In this document: positions 32,498-41,497 of the stretch, in pieces | How positions within the stretch are numbered: position 1 is the first letter of the stretch | Layout of the letters: every line of letters begins with the position of its first letter | NCBI GenBank assembly: GCA_021790935.1 | Contig: JAJYFL010000009.1 | Coordinates: forward strand, 14,213-78,212 | Direction: 5' to 3' | From: a bacterium | Lineage (GTDB): Bacteria > Vulcanimicrobiota > Vulcanimicrobiia > Vulcanimicrobiales > Vulcanimicrobiaceae | DNA: 64,000 bases | The notes under the pieces: generated by a model | Databases searched by the model: none | The model's input: the letters and a program-made list of their open reading frames with translations, nothing else | What the model was told of the DNA's origin: nothing | Translations under genes and position numbers: made by a program

Positions 32498-34174
32498 ATG
32501 GCAGTAACAGCGTCGCAGCCGGGTGGCATCGCCGATCACATACATCCGGAACCGCAAGGTTTTATCCGGAAATATGTGTTTTCGATCGATCACAAGATCA
32601 TCGGCATCCAATACATCGTCACGTCGTTCGTGTTCATGGTGCTGGGCGGGCTGCTGGCGGAACTGATCCGCATTCAACTCATGAATGCCAACGGCGGGTT
32701 CATGACGCCGGACACGTATAACGAGGTCTATACGATTCACGGCAGCACGATGGTATGGCTCGTGATCGTGCCGATGGTGACCGGCGGCTTCGGCAACTTC
32801 GTCTTCCCGTTGCAGATCGGCGCTCGCGACGTCGCTTTCCCTTGGCTCAACATGGTGAGTTTCTGGATGTTTCCACCGGCGGGGCTTCTACTCTACGCTT
32901 CGTTTCTGGTCGGCGCGCCCGTAGCCGGTTGGACCGAGTATCCGCCGGTATCGTTGCAAGGCGGTCCCGGGACTTCCATGTGGTGCGCGGCGATCTTCTT
33001 AGTCGGCGTCGGGACCACGCTCACCGGCATCAATTTCCTGGTCACGGCGCTGAAGATGCGGGCTCCCGGCATGACGTTTACGCGCATGCCGCTCTTCGTC
33101 TGGGCGCAGTTCGCAACGGCGCCGCTCGTGATGATCGCGACCACCGCCCTCGCGGCCGCCCTCGCCGCACTCTTCATGGAGCGCCAGTTCGGCGTGCCAT
33201 TCTACGACCCGACCAAAGGCGGAAGCCCGCTGCTGTGGCAGCACATGTTTTGGTTCTACTCCCACCCGGCAGTCTATATCATGATCCTGCCGGTCTTCGG
33301 GATCATCTCGGAAGTCTTTCCCACGTTTGCGCGCAAGCCGATCTTCGGGTACAAGATGATCGCCTTCTCGTCGATCTCGATTGCCCTGCTCGGCTTCATG
33401 GTCTGGGCGCACCACATGTTCACCTCGGGCCTGGCGCCGTTCTTGCAGCTGCCCTTCATGATCATGACGATGGTGATCGCGATCCCGACCGGCATCAAGG
33501 TGTTCTCGTGGCTGGCTACGCTCTGGGGGGGCAAGATCCAGTACACGACCGCGATGCTCTTCGCGATCGCCTTCATCGCGACGTTTACGCTGGGCGGTAT
33601 CTCGGGCGTTTTTCTAGCTGCCATTCCATTCGACTTATGGGCGCACGGCACGTACTTCATCGTCGCGCATATCCACTACGTGCTGGTCGGTGGAAGCCTT
33701 ACGGGGATCTTTGCCGGGATGTTCTACTGGTACCCGAAGATGACCGGGCGCTTCATGAACGAGACGCTCGGGAGATGGACCTTCTGGCTCTTCGTGATCG
33801 GCCTCAACGGTACGTTCGTGCCGATGCACTGGCTCGGCCTCATGGGGATGCCGCGGCGCGTGGCCGAGTACGACCCGCAGTTCCAAACGATAAACCGAGT
33901 CGAGTCGTTGTTCTCGTTCGTGATGACGTTCGCGATATTGCTGTTCTTCATCAACGCGTTATGGAGCATCCGCCATGGCAAACGAGCCGGGCATAATCCG
34001 TGGCACGCGCGTACGCTCGAGTGGCAGATCCCCTCGCCGCCGCCGTACTACAACTTCAAGCACATTCCAACGGTGCTGGCTAACCCTTACGCGTTCGACG
34101 AGCCCGTGCCGTACGCCGGCCTCGAGGACGAGCTGACGGATTCGCCCGTGCCGATTCCGGCCGGTGCCCATTAA
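32498..34174 (+). CDS. ctaD: Cytochrome c oxidase subunit I (A2-type heme-copper oxidase)
   Basis: A 558-residue subunit with about 12 transmembrane helices. Heme and CuB ligands are in place: YTIHGSTMVW, FWFYSHPAVYIMILP near residue 253, VWAHHMFTSGL and FIVAHIHYVLVGG. The position that is Glu in the HPEVY motif of A1-type oxidases is Ala, and Tyr-Ser precede the His (YSHPAVY). This is the pattern of A2-type enzymes, in which the Tyr-Ser pair serves the proton path. The protein reduces O2 to water and pumps protons. The start ATG follows ctaC by 12 bp with GGGAGC before it. Confidence 0.97.
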   Translation: MAVTASQPGGIADHIHPEPQGFIRKYVFSIDHKIIGIQYIVTSFVFMVLGGLLAELIRIQLMNANGGFMTPDTYNEVYTIHGSTMVWLVIVPMVTGGFGNFVFPLQIGARDVAFPWLNMVSFWMFPPAGLLLYASFLVGAPVAGWTEYPPVSLQGGPGTSMWCAAIFLVGVGTTLTGINFLVTALKMRAPGMTFTRMPLFVWAQFATAPLVMIATTALAAALAALFMERQFGVPFYDPTKGGSPLLWQHMFWFYSHPAVYIMILPVFGIISEVFPTFARKPIFGYKMIAFSSISIALLGFMVWAHHMFTSGLAPFLQLPFMIMTMVIAIPTGIKVFSWLATLWGGKIQYTTAMLFAIAFIATFTLGGISGVFLAAIPFDLWAHGTYFIVAHIHYVLVGGSLTGIFAGMFYWYPKMTGRFMNETLGRWTFWLFVIGLNGTFVPMHWLGLMGMPRRVAEYDPQFQTINRVESLFSFVMTFAILLFFINALWSIRHGKRAGHNPWHARTLEWQIPSPPPYYNFKHIPTVLANPYAFDEPVPYAGLEDELTDSPVPIPAGAH

Positions 34175-34767
34175 TGCGCGCGGCGCTGGCAGCCGACCAA
34201 TTCTATCAGGAGACGCGCGACCTGCGCGTGACGGGCTTCCTGCTCTTCATGGTGAGCGACCTCGTCCTGTTCTCGTCGTTCATCTTTGCCTATCTGTATC
34301 TGCGCAATACCGGGCAGGGCTGGCCGCCGCCGGGGGCACCGCACCTGAACCTGGCGCTTGCGGCTCTGAACTCCGTCGTGCTGTTTGGCTCCGGCGCGAC
34401 GATACACTTTGCGCTCGAGAACTGGAAGCACGAAAAATTCATGAAATTCGCGGGCTGGACGCTCGCGACCATCGTGCTCGGTATCATGTTCCTCTCGGGC
34501 CAAGGCATCGAGTACTACAGCCTGTACACCGTCGATCACGCTTCGTGGGCCGGCAGCGGCATCTTCGGTGCGTCATTCTTTACGCTCACCGGTATGCACG
34601 GGCTCCACGTCTTCGCAGGGATCATCTACTTGACCGTGCTGCTGTTACAGGCGACCCAAGGGAAATACACGTTTAAGCACTACACGGGGCTGACGCTCGG
34701 AACGCTCTATTGGCACTTCGTGGACGTCATCTGGGTCGTGCTTTTCTCGATATTCTATCTTATCTAA
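34174..34767 (+). CDS. ctaE: Cytochrome c oxidase subunit III
   Basis: A 197-residue protein with five transmembrane helices, the short form found in caa3 and bo3-type oxidases. Family marks are FFTLTGMHGLHVFAGIIYL and LYWHFVDVIWVVLFSIFYL at the C-terminus. Its ATG overlaps the ctaD stop by one base (TAATG). It stabilises subunit I during turnover in known systems. Confidence 0.93.
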   Translation: MRAALAADQFYQETRDLRVTGFLLFMVSDLVLFSSFIFAYLYLRNTGQGWPPPGAPHLNLALAALNSVVLFGSGATIHFALENWKHEKFMKFAGWTLATIVLGIMFLSGQGIEYYSLYTVDHASWAGSGIFGASFFTLTGMHGLHVFAGIIYLTVLLLQATQGKYTFKHYTGLTLGTLYWHFVDVIWVVLFSIFYLI

Positions 34768-34772
34768 GGGGC

Positions 34773-34777
34773 GGAGG
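34773..34777 (+). promoter_or_regulatory. Ribosome binding site of the subunit IV-like gene
   Basis: A perfect GGAGG lies 7 nt before the ATG at 34785. It decides for this start against a longer frame beginning inside ctaE. Confidence 0.8.
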
Positions 34778-34784
34778 ATCGACA

Positions 34785-34985
34785 ATGGAGCATTTCGCAA
34801 TCGTAGAACGCAGCGCCGCCGTCTTTTTCGGCATGCTGGTCTTCATAGCGGCGGCGGTCGCCCTCAAGAACGATTGGAAGGCGATCGGCGTGGAGAACCA
34901 GGTCTTCAAACTCATGTTGGCGCTGCTGGCGTTCGGTGCGCTGCTCGGGATCTTCGCCGGCCTCGGCATTATAGGAAAGGCGTAG
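34785..34985 (+). CDS. Small membrane protein of the oxidase operon, subunit IV-like
   Basis: A 66-residue protein with two transmembrane helices (SAAVFFGMLVFIAAAVAL and LALLAFGALLGIFAGLGI). Its position after ctaE fits the small subunit IV genes of caa3 and bo3 operons, but sequence similarity is too low to name it firmly. The strong GGAGG before the ATG supports real translation. Confidence 0.75.
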   Translation: MEHFAIVERSAAVFFGMLVFIAAAVALKNDWKAIGVENQVFKLMLALLAFGALLGIFAGLGIIGKA

Positions 34986-34989
34986 CCGT

Positions 34990-35184
34990 ATGTTCGATCC
35001 CGTCGACGAACGCGGCGTGCCGATCAGCCGCGGCATTCCGAAGGCCGTGCGGATGGTCGGGGCGATCGGCGTAATCATCATCTTCGCCATTGGAACGTTC
35101 GTCATCGTGGAGTCGCACTACGGGCATATATGGCCGTCGACGCACTCCATGCGCGTGCGTTTGGGAACCTATAACGGCACCTGA
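34990..35184 (+). CDS. Small single-helix membrane protein of the oxidase operon
   Basis: A 64-residue protein with one transmembrane helix (MVGAIGVIIIFAIGTFVIV) flanked by polar ends. The ATG is 4 bp after the previous stop. It may be an assembly factor or extra subunit of the caa3 oxidase, inferred from position only. The coding end includes the first copy of a 13-bp tandem duplication that repeats the stop codon. Confidence 0.7.
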   Translation: MFDPVDERGVPISRGIPKAVRMVGAIGVIIIFAIGTFVIVESHYGHIWPSTHSMRVRLGTYNGT

Positions 35185-35198
35185 GAACGGCACCTGAG
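35173..35198. repeat. 13-bp tandem duplication at the end of the oxidase operon
   Basis: AACGGCACCTGAG occurs twice head to tail (35173-35185 and 35186-35198). The first copy holds the stop codon of the last oxidase-operon gene. It looks like a recent slippage duplication. Confidence 0.8.
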
Positions 35199-35204
35199 CG
35201 CCTC

Positions 35205-35783
35205 CTAGCGCTGCCGGGCGATGCCTATGGCAAGCAACGGAAGATCCGTGTCCGGAAGTATTCCGGTCGGGGTTCCGTCGATCTTGTGGATGCCGCCGTA
35301 GACCGAGTACTCCGCCAGCGCTGGGATCGTGAGTTCGGGGAGCGGCCGATCGCCTAAGAACTCCCACTCCTGCGCGAGAGTCTCGTCGGGGAAGAGCACT
35401 GCCACGTAGCCGGAGGCGTGATCTTGCGAGCCGAGATCCGGGCCTCGGTACCGGACGTAACCGTCGACGATGAAGATCGGCTCGTATGTCTGTAGGTACG
35501 CGCGCACCGGTGCGTACAGCACGGCGATGAAATAGCCGGCAAAAGCCAGCGAGGCGAACGCGAAGATAGGTGCGAGAACGACGATGTCGCGCTCGCTACT
35601 GTGGTGCGCTCGCCACACGATGCCCCACGTCAGGAGCGCGAAGACCAGCGTGCCGAGCAGCGGCTCGATCGCGATGGCGAAGCGACCGGTCAAGCCTCGC
35701 CATACGATGCGGCGTTCGCGAGTCGTCCAAGGGCGGTGCGCGATGTGGCGCGGCGCACCGCCGGACGCGCGGGCTTGGCTCAA
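35205..35783 (-). CDS. Membrane protein of unknown function
   Basis: About 192 residues with two transmembrane helices (IAIEPLLGTLVFALLTWGIVW and VLAPIFAFASLAFAGYFIAVLY), then a soluble domain (YLQTYEPIFIVDGYVRYRG, YVAVLFPDETLAQEWEF). The start is placed at TTG 35783, which overlaps the stop of the AidB-like gene (TTGA); a longer frame to 35858 would overlap that gene much more. No family is recognised. It is the last gene of the heme A/AidB run and converges with the oxidase operon. Confidence 0.65.
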   Translation of the reverse strand: MSQARASGGAPRHIAHRPWTTRERRIVWRGLTGRFAIAIEPLLGTLVFALLTWGIVWRAHHSSERDIVVLAPIFAFASLAFAGYFIAVLYAPVRAYLQTYEPIFIVDGYVRYRGPDLGSQDHASGYVAVLFPDETLAQEWEFLGDRPLPELTIPALAEYSVYGGIHKIDGTPTGILPDTDLPLLAIGIARQR

Positions 35784-37420
35784 CCGAGTGGCCGCGCCCG
35801 GGCGACGATCTGCGCAGCGCGGGCGTTCGGTGGCAGCGTTCCGAGCGTATGTCCCCACTCACCGGCGATGCGCGAGGCAACGAAGGCGTCGCTTACGGCA
35901 GCGGGCGCATGCTGGATCAGGAGCGCAGCCTGCCAGAGCGTGGCCATGCGCTCGACCAGGATCCGCGCGCGCGCCTCCGCATCCGAAGGATCGCGCAGCG
36001 CGCCGCGAAGCGCTTGCGCCGCGGAATCGATGCGTGCTTCCGAACGGGCGGGCCGAATCTCGTCGAAGAAGGCTTCTATGCTTTCGGGCTGTTTGGCAAG
36101 CACGCGCAGCACGTCGAGTGCGTTGACGTTGCCCGAGCCTTCCCAGACGGCGTTGACGGGCGCCTCGCGGTAGAGGCGCGGCAGGATCGACTCCTCGACA
36201 TACCCGTTTCCTCCCAAGCACTCGAGCGCTTCCGCGACGACGGTCGGTCCGCGTTTGCAGACGTAGTATTTCCCGACGGCCGTTCCGAGACGCTTGACGA
36301 GCGACTCGTGCGGGTCGTGCGGCGCACGGTCCGCAGCGCCTGCCAGGCGCATCAAGAGCGTTGTCGCAGCCTCCGATTCCAGCGCGATATCGGCCAGCAC
36401 GTTTTGCATCAGCGGGTGATCGACGAGCGTCCTTCCGAATGCGACCCGATGCGTCGCGTGGTGGACCGCCTGCGCGACGGCTTGGCGCATCAAGGCTGCG
36501 GAGCCGTTGATGCAGTCCAGCCGCGTGCAGTTGATCATCTCCACGATGGTACGCACGCCTCGGCCGGATTCGCCGATGCGAACGGCCCAGGTGCGGTCGA
36601 ACTCGATCTCGGCCGTCGCGTTCGAACGGTTCCCCAGCTTGTCTTTCAAACGTTGGAGCAGGATCGTGTTTCGAGTTCCGTCCGGTAAGATGCGCGGGAC
36701 GAGGAAGCACGTCAGGCCTTCCGGTGTCTGCGCGAGCGCGACGAACGCATCGCACATCGGCGCCGAGCAGAACCACTTATGGCCGGTGAGCGCGTATGCG
36801 TCTCCGAGCGGCCCGCTCGCATCGAAGACCGCTTCGGTCTGGTTGGCGCGCACGTCGGAGCCGCCTTGCTTCTCGGTCAAAGCCATGCCGCAGAGCGCGC
36901 TCTGCTTGCGCGCTATAGGCCTCAGGAGCGGGTCGTACGAGCGCGCCGTCAGGGGCGGCTCCCATTCGGCCGCGACCTCGGGCTGCACGCGTAGTGCCGC
37001 AACCGCCGCGTACGTCATCGAGATCGGGCATACGTGTCCCGCCTCCACTTGCGACCAGACGAAAAACTTTGCCGCGCGCGCGACGTGCGCGCCGGGCCGC
37101 GCTTCGCGCCAAGCTGCGGCGTGCGCGCCGTAACCCGTTGCAGTCTCCATCAAGCGGTGCCAACTCGGATGGAAGGTGACTTCGTCGATGCGGTTGCCGA
37201 AACGGTCGTGGGTGTGCAGTTCGGGGGGATGTTCGTTGGCGTCGAATCCCCAAGCGATCGCTTGCGCGGATCCCGCAATCTCGCCCAGCATCTCGATCTC
37301 CGAACGATCGCCGGACGCGTCTTCCCGCGCGAGCGCTTCGACCAGCGCGCGGTCGCTGCTGAAGACGTTGTAGCCGCTGAGCGGCGGAGGCTGATTGGTA
37401 ACGGTGTGCGTCTCTCCCAT
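35780..37420 (-). CDS. Acyl-CoA dehydrogenase, AidB-like
   Basis: A 546-residue flavoprotein, the usual AidB length. Family features are the long N-terminal extension, FFVWSQVEAGHVCPISMTYAA, GMALTEKQGGSDVRANQT, GHKWFCSAPMCDAF, the MINCTRLDCINGSAALMR segment and FGRTLVDHPLMQNVLAD, plus the C-terminal LECLGGNGYVEES. AidB is linked to the alkylation response in Escherichia coli and resembles isovaleryl-CoA dehydrogenases. Here it sits in a heme A/efflux run, so the name gives fold rather than role. The ATG at 37420 is 6 bp after the MFS stop. Longer reading upstream is antisense shadow. Confidence 0.9.
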   Translation of the reverse strand: MGETHTVTNQPPPLSGYNVFSSDRALVEALAREDASGDRSEIEMLGEIAGSAQAIAWGFDANEHPPELHTHDRFGNRIDEVTFHPSWHRLMETATGYGAHAAAWREARPGAHVARAAKFFVWSQVEAGHVCPISMTYAAVAALRVQPEVAAEWEPPLTARSYDPLLRPIARKQSALCGMALTEKQGGSDVRANQTEAVFDASGPLGDAYALTGHKWFCSAPMCDAFVALAQTPEGLTCFLVPRILPDGTRNTILLQRLKDKLGNRSNATAEIEFDRTWAVRIGESGRGVRTIVEMINCTRLDCINGSAALMRQAVAQAVHHATHRVAFGRTLVDHPLMQNVLADIALESEAATTLLMRLAGAADRAPHDPHESLVKRLGTAVGKYYVCKRGPTVVAEALECLGGNGYVEESILPRLYREAPVNAVWEGSGNVNALDVLRVLAKQPESIEAFFDEIRPARSEARIDSAAQALRGALRDPSDAEARARILVERMATLWQAALLIQHAPAAVSDAFVASRIAGEWGHTLGTLPPNARAAQIVARARPLG

Positions 37421-37425
37421 GCCCG

Positions 37426-38787
37426 TCACTCGGTCGCGCGCGAGCGAAGTTCCTCTCTGCGCGAGTGGAGCGTGGCGGCGAGGCCGAGCGCCAGCAGCGC
37501 GATCCCTGTGAATGCAAGATAGGTCTCGCGGTAAGCTTGTTGCCCCGAGAGAGCGGCCGTCATCACGCCTCCCGCGAGCGATCCGCCGAGGATCTGCCCG
37601 ATGATCAGGAACTGGCTGAGCAGGCCGACGCTCGTCGCGCGCGCCTGTGCCGGTGCTTCGCTCGTGACGATGTAACGCGTCGGGGCACCCAGGAGAGCCC
37701 CAAAGCCGAGCCCCGCCACGAGCATCGCGAGTATCGAGAGCCAGAGCGAGTTGAAGCCGAGCGCGAAGATCGCGAGGCCGACCTCCGCAAAGAAGGTGCC
37801 GACGAGCAAGACGTCGCGGCTGCCGACGCGATCCAGCGCACGCCCCGAGACCGGGATGACGGCGACGAAGACGAGCGCGCCGATCGCGGCGACCCCTCCG
37901 GCGATCGCGTAGGAGAGGTGTTGCGCGTCCACCAGCACCGTCGGGATGAAGAAGAGCGAGCCTTCGAGGATGCCGATGAGGATCTCGAGCGCGTAGGTCT
38001 TGGCGAGCTGGGCGTTTGCGAAGAGGGCGGGCGGGACGATCGGGTAGGGCGCGTTGCGCTCCCACACGACGAAGCCGGCCAGCAAGAGCAGTCCGGCGGC
38101 TGCGGTCGCAACGTGCGTTTGCGTGATGCCGAACATCAGCCCAAGCAAACCGAGTGCCAGTAGCGCCAGCCCCAAGCCGTCGAGCGGGCCGCGCGTTCGC
38201 GGTGCCTCGCGCGGGACGTACGCTCGCGCAAGGTAGATGACGACGATGGCGAGCGGGAAGTTCGGCGCAAAGATCCAGCGCCAGGAGACGAAGTGCGTCA
38301 CGAGTCCGCCGAACGTCGGTCCGAGAACCGCTGCGAGGCCCCAGGTCGCCGCAACGAGTCCGAGCGCCGAGCCTCGGCGCTCGGGAGAGATTCGGTCGCC
38401 GATCGTTGCGGCGGCCACCGGGAAGATGCCGCCCGTGCCGAACGCTTGGATCGCACGCGCGAACAGGAAGATCCCATAGCTCGGGGCCAGCACCGCGACG
38501 ATGCTGCCGAGGCCGAAGAGGGCTACCGAGCCGATGTAGACCGGCCGGCGTCCGTGGCGGTCGGCCAGGGTGCTCGAAACGGCGATGCTGACGACCGTGA
38601 CGAGCAGGTAGAGCGTGAAAACCCAGGCCAGATCGCCGGTCCCAACCCCAAAATCGCGGCCCAGCGCGGGCAGCGCGGGCGAGAGCACGCTGAGATCCAG
38701 GGCTCCGGCAAAGACGCCCAGGCCCAGCGTCAAGAGCAGGGGCGTCGTTCCCGACTCGGTTTCGGCTTGCGAGCCCGGGTTACCCAA
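37426..38787 (-). CDS. MFS transporter, drug/proton antiporter type
   Basis: A 453-residue permease with about 12-14 transmembrane helices. The loop 2-3 motif is LADRHGRRPVYIGS, and helix 5 has LGLVAATWGLAAVLGPTFGG, the antiporter motif C. FAGALDLSVLSPALPALGRD in helix 1 is typical of DHA-type multidrug exporters. The start is TTG at 38787, overlapping the ctaB end by 8 bp. The substrate is unknown. Confidence 0.88.
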   Translation of the reverse strand: MGNPGSQAETESGTTPLLLTLGLGVFAGALDLSVLSPALPALGRDFGVGTGDLAWVFTLYLLVTVVSIAVSSTLADRHGRRPVYIGSVALFGLGSIVAVLAPSYGIFLFARAIQAFGTGGIFPVAAATIGDRISPERRGSALGLVAATWGLAAVLGPTFGGLVTHFVSWRWIFAPNFPLAIVVIYLARAYVPREAPRTRGPLDGLGLALLALGLLGLMFGITQTHVATAAAGLLLLAGFVVWERNAPYPIVPPALFANAQLAKTYALEILIGILEGSLFFIPTVLVDAQHLSYAIAGGVAAIGALVFVAVIPVSGRALDRVGSRDVLLVGTFFAEVGLAIFALGFNSLWLSILAMLVAGLGFGALLGAPTRYIVTSEAPAQARATSVGLLSQFLIIGQILGGSLAGGVMTAALSGQQAYRETYLAFTGIALLALGLAATLHSRREELRSRATE

Positions 38788-39697
38788 AGACCCGGTCGAT
38801 GACCATGAACGCGCACATCAACGCGAGATAGACGAGCGAATACCGGAACAGGTAGCGCGCCCAAAACGTCCCCGCATCGCGCAGCAAGGCAACGGCGTAG
38901 AGCAAGAAGATGCCGCCCAGTGCAGCTGCGGCCGCGAAGTAGATCGTTCCCATGACGTGCAAAGGGTAGAGCGCGAGCGACGCGGCCACCAAGACGATGG
39001 TGTACGCGAGAATCTCTTGCTTGGTGCGGAGCTCGCCCCTGACGTTGGGAAGCATCGGGATGCCGGCCTTGTCGTAGTCGATCTCGGTCATCAGCGCGAG
39101 CGACCAGAAGTGCGGCGGCGTCCACAAGAAGACGAGCGCGAAGAGCCCCAGTGCCGGGCCCCCGATGCCGTGGGTTACGGCCGCCCAACCCACCAGAGGA
39201 GGGACCGCGCCGGCGGCGCCGCCGATCACGATGTTCAGCGGCGTCCGCCGCTTGAGCCACATCGTGTAGATCACGACGTAATAGAGGTTGCCCGCCAGCG
39301 AAAGCCATGCGGCCGTAGGATTGACGCGTAGGTAGAAGATCGCAAACGAGATGGCGCCGATGACGAGCGCGTGCGTGGTCGCGGCGAAGACGGAGAGCCG
39401 GCCGGCCGGCAGCGGCCGGTTCCGCGTGCGCCGCATGATCCGGTCGATGTCGATATCGTAGACGCAGTTGAGCGTCCCCGCGGAGAGGGCCGCCAGCGCA
39501 CCGCCGAGCATCGTCCAAAAAAAGATCTCCGGCTGCGGGAACCCGCGTGCGGCCATTATCATAGCCGCCGCCGTGGTAATCAGGAGCAGATACATGATGC
39601 GCGGCTTGCCGAGCTCGTAATAGTCGACGAGCATGCCGAGCAGGCCGGTGGTGCGCCTAACGGCGGCCCCGTCGACGCGTTCTAGCGTGCTGCTCAC
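38780..39697 (-). CDS. ctaB: Protoheme IX farnesyltransferase (heme O synthase)
   Basis: A 305-residue UbiA-family prenyltransferase with about nine transmembrane helices. The two Asp-rich motifs are NCVYDIDIDRIMRRTRNRP and, later, TEIDYDKAGIPMLPN, with YYELGKPRIMYLLL at the start. It adds a farnesyl group to heme B to give heme O. The start is GTG at 39697, overlapping the ctaA stop as GTGA. It supplies heme for the caa3 oxidase on the other strand. Confidence 0.95.
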   Translation of the reverse strand: MSSTLERVDGAAVRRTTGLLGMLVDYYELGKPRIMYLLLITTAAAMIMAARGFPQPEIFFWTMLGGALAALSAGTLNCVYDIDIDRIMRRTRNRPLPAGRLSVFAATTHALVIGAISFAIFYLRVNPTAAWLSLAGNLYYVVIYTMWLKRRTPLNIVIGGAAGAVPPLVGWAAVTHGIGGPALGLFALVFLWTPPHFWSLALMTEIDYDKAGIPMLPNVRGELRTKQEILAYTIVLVAASLALYPLHVMGTIYFAAAAALGGIFLLYAVALLRDAGTFWARYLFRYSLVYLALMCAFMVIDRVFG

Positions 39698-40608
39698 GCC
39701 GGCGTAACCGCCGCTCCCAGCCGGTACTCGTCCAGCGCCGCGAGGGTCGTCGCGGCGACGAACGCGAGGAAAAGCAATGCGGCGTTGGCGGCATGCGCTT
39801 CGCGCAGATCGACCGGCAAACGCAACGCAACGTTGAGTAGTCCGAGCACGATCTGCACCAAGACCAAAGCGAGACCGGTCGCCGACATCACGCGCACGCG
39901 CCGCGTCGCTCGCCACGCCCAAGCGAGCGCAAAGGCAGTAACGGCGCTGAGCAAGGTTGCCGCAGCAACGAACCGGTGAAGCATCTGCACATATTGGCTC
40001 GGACTATATACTACGATCCTGCCCCCACATCCCGGGAGCGAGAGGCAGGCCAAGCCGGCGCCGCTGGAACTGACGTACGCGCCGACGCACATCGTAACGA
40101 AGGCGATCGCGGTGGTGCCGGCCAGCACGCCGACCAAGAGGCTGCCGTCGCCGCGTGCGCCGGGCAGTAGCCGGCTGCCATCGGTCGCGCTCCAAGCGAA
40201 GACGGCCATCGCGGTAAGTGCGGCCACAAAGGCCATGGCGGTCCCCCAGTGGACGACGACCGAGAGCGGCGAGTTCGAGAGGCGGACCGTGACGGCTCCG
40301 AGGGCGACCTGAACCGCGAACAGGGCTCCGATGGCGCACGTCGTCGGAACGATGAAGGGCGAGTGCCGGCGCTGACGCCAGGACTCGATTGCGATCCCCA
40401 CGACGAGCGGAGCGATCAAGAATACGAGCAGACGGTGGGTCCACTCCCAAATCGTGCCGTCGGCCATCGACGGGATGAGCTTTCCGTGACAGGTCGGCCA
40501 GTCGGGGCACGTCATACCCGCGCCGTTTATTCGCGTCCAACTGCCCATCACGATCGCTCCATACGCGACGATGCTGGTGAGGAGGCTAAGGCGCCATAAC
40601 GTCTTCAC
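39694..40608 (-). CDS. ctaA: Heme A synthase (CtaA/COX15)
   Basis: A 304-residue membrane protein with eight transmembrane helices. The entry motif SWTRINGAGMTCPDWPTCHG carries one Cys pair six residues apart, and AGLACLSLPGCGG carries a second, as in Bacillus-type CtaA. His ligands lie in WTHRLLVF and MLHRFVAA-type helices. It oxidises heme O to heme A. It is the first gene of the minus-strand run that includes ctaB. Confidence 0.93.
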   Translation of the reverse strand: MKTLWRLSLLTSIVAYGAIVMGSWTRINGAGMTCPDWPTCHGKLIPSMADGTIWEWTHRLLVFLIAPLVVGIAIESWRQRRHSPFIVPTTCAIGALFAVQVALGAVTVRLSNSPLSVVVHWGTAMAFVAALTAMAVFAWSATDGSRLLPGARGDGSLLVGVLAGTTAIAFVTMCVGAYVSSSGAGLACLSLPGCGGRIVVYSPSQYVQMLHRFVAAATLLSAVTAFALAWAWRATRRVRVMSATGLALVLVQIVLGLLNVALRLPVDLREAHAANAALLFLAFVAATTLAALDEYRLGAAVTPA

Positions 40609-40659
40609 TTAAGTCAAGAGTCTATCCAACAGAGCTCCGAACCGGCAACGACCAAGCCG

Positions 40660-41442
40660 TCAGCAGCCCGAGAAGGCGCCGGTCACGTCGTCCGCAGCGC
40701 GGGACTCGTCACCCGAGATAGCCGGGAGGCGCCGCACGACGTCGGCCGCGGCGGCGCGAGCCTGCTGCGTCGCCGTTTCGCTCGGGTCGTGGCTGATCGG
40801 CGCGACGGGGCGATAGTACGGGTTTAGATCTTGGTTCGTCTCGCCGGGCCCGGTAACGGTCACCACGTCCATCGGCGCGACGATCGTTCGCGAATCGGGC
40901 GCGCCGAAGAGCGCTTCGTTCTGCAGGCGCTCCGACTGGTCGAGCTTCGCGATGTCGTGGAAGTTCACGTAGGCGACGTACCCGTTGAGATCCCGCGCGA
41001 TCTTCTGTTGCCTCCACAACGCGCCGCCAAGTGCGTCGGCGAACGCTTTCAGTTCCTTCTTTTGCACCGGGTCGGTCGATTTTGCCGCTAGGACCCGCAA
41101 GCGTTCGACCTCGCTCTTGCCCGAAACCGCGTTTTCGACGAGCGAGGAGGCATAGTCGGCGATCGCGTTGAGATCGCGGAAGCGGTGGATCGGGTTGCCG
41201 TCGTCGAGATCGACGGTACGCAGTAGCGAGACCGTTCGGTCCAGCTCGGCATCGTTTCGCAAGGCGCTAACGATCGCGCTGTTGGCGTGCGTTACGATCC
41301 TAGCGCACGACGCTTTGGCTCGCACGTGCGCGATCGTTTTCAGTGGGGGGGCGGGCGTGGCTGTAGGAGTCGGCGACGGGGCGGGACTCGCGGGCACGAC
41401 TACTGCGCCGAGCGCAACGATCATAAATAAGCGATCCAGCAT
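40660..41442 (-). CDS. Secreted protein of unknown function
   Basis: A 260-residue protein with a hydrophobic N-terminus (LFMIVALGAVVVPASP) followed by a Pro/Thr-rich linker (SPTPTATPAPP) and a helical soluble domain (VERLRVLAAKSTDPVQKKELKAFADALGGAL). The end has ADDVTGAFSGC. No family is recognised. About 50 bp separate it from ctaA, in the same direction, so it could be part of that unit. Confidence 0.65.
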   Translation of the reverse strand: MLDRLFMIVALGAVVVPASPAPSPTPTATPAPPLKTIAHVRAKASCARIVTHANSAIVSALRNDAELDRTVSLLRTVDLDDGNPIHRFRDLNAIADYASSLVENAVSGKSEVERLRVLAAKSTDPVQKKELKAFADALGGALWRQQKIARDLNGYVAYVNFHDIAKLDQSERLQNEALFGAPDSRTIVAPMDVVTVTGPGETNQDLNPYYRPVAPISHDPSETATQQARAAAADVVRRLPAISGDESRAADDVTGAFSGC

Positions 41443-41497
41443 GGTAAGCCATCCCCTGAGGAATCCGTCTTACTAGAATGCACCCGCAGGGCGCCCC

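Noticed and set aside
37421-38065. Extended N-terminus of the AidB-like gene
   Set aside because: It lies over the MFS gene in another frame; AidB-family length and the ATG at 37420 fit better.
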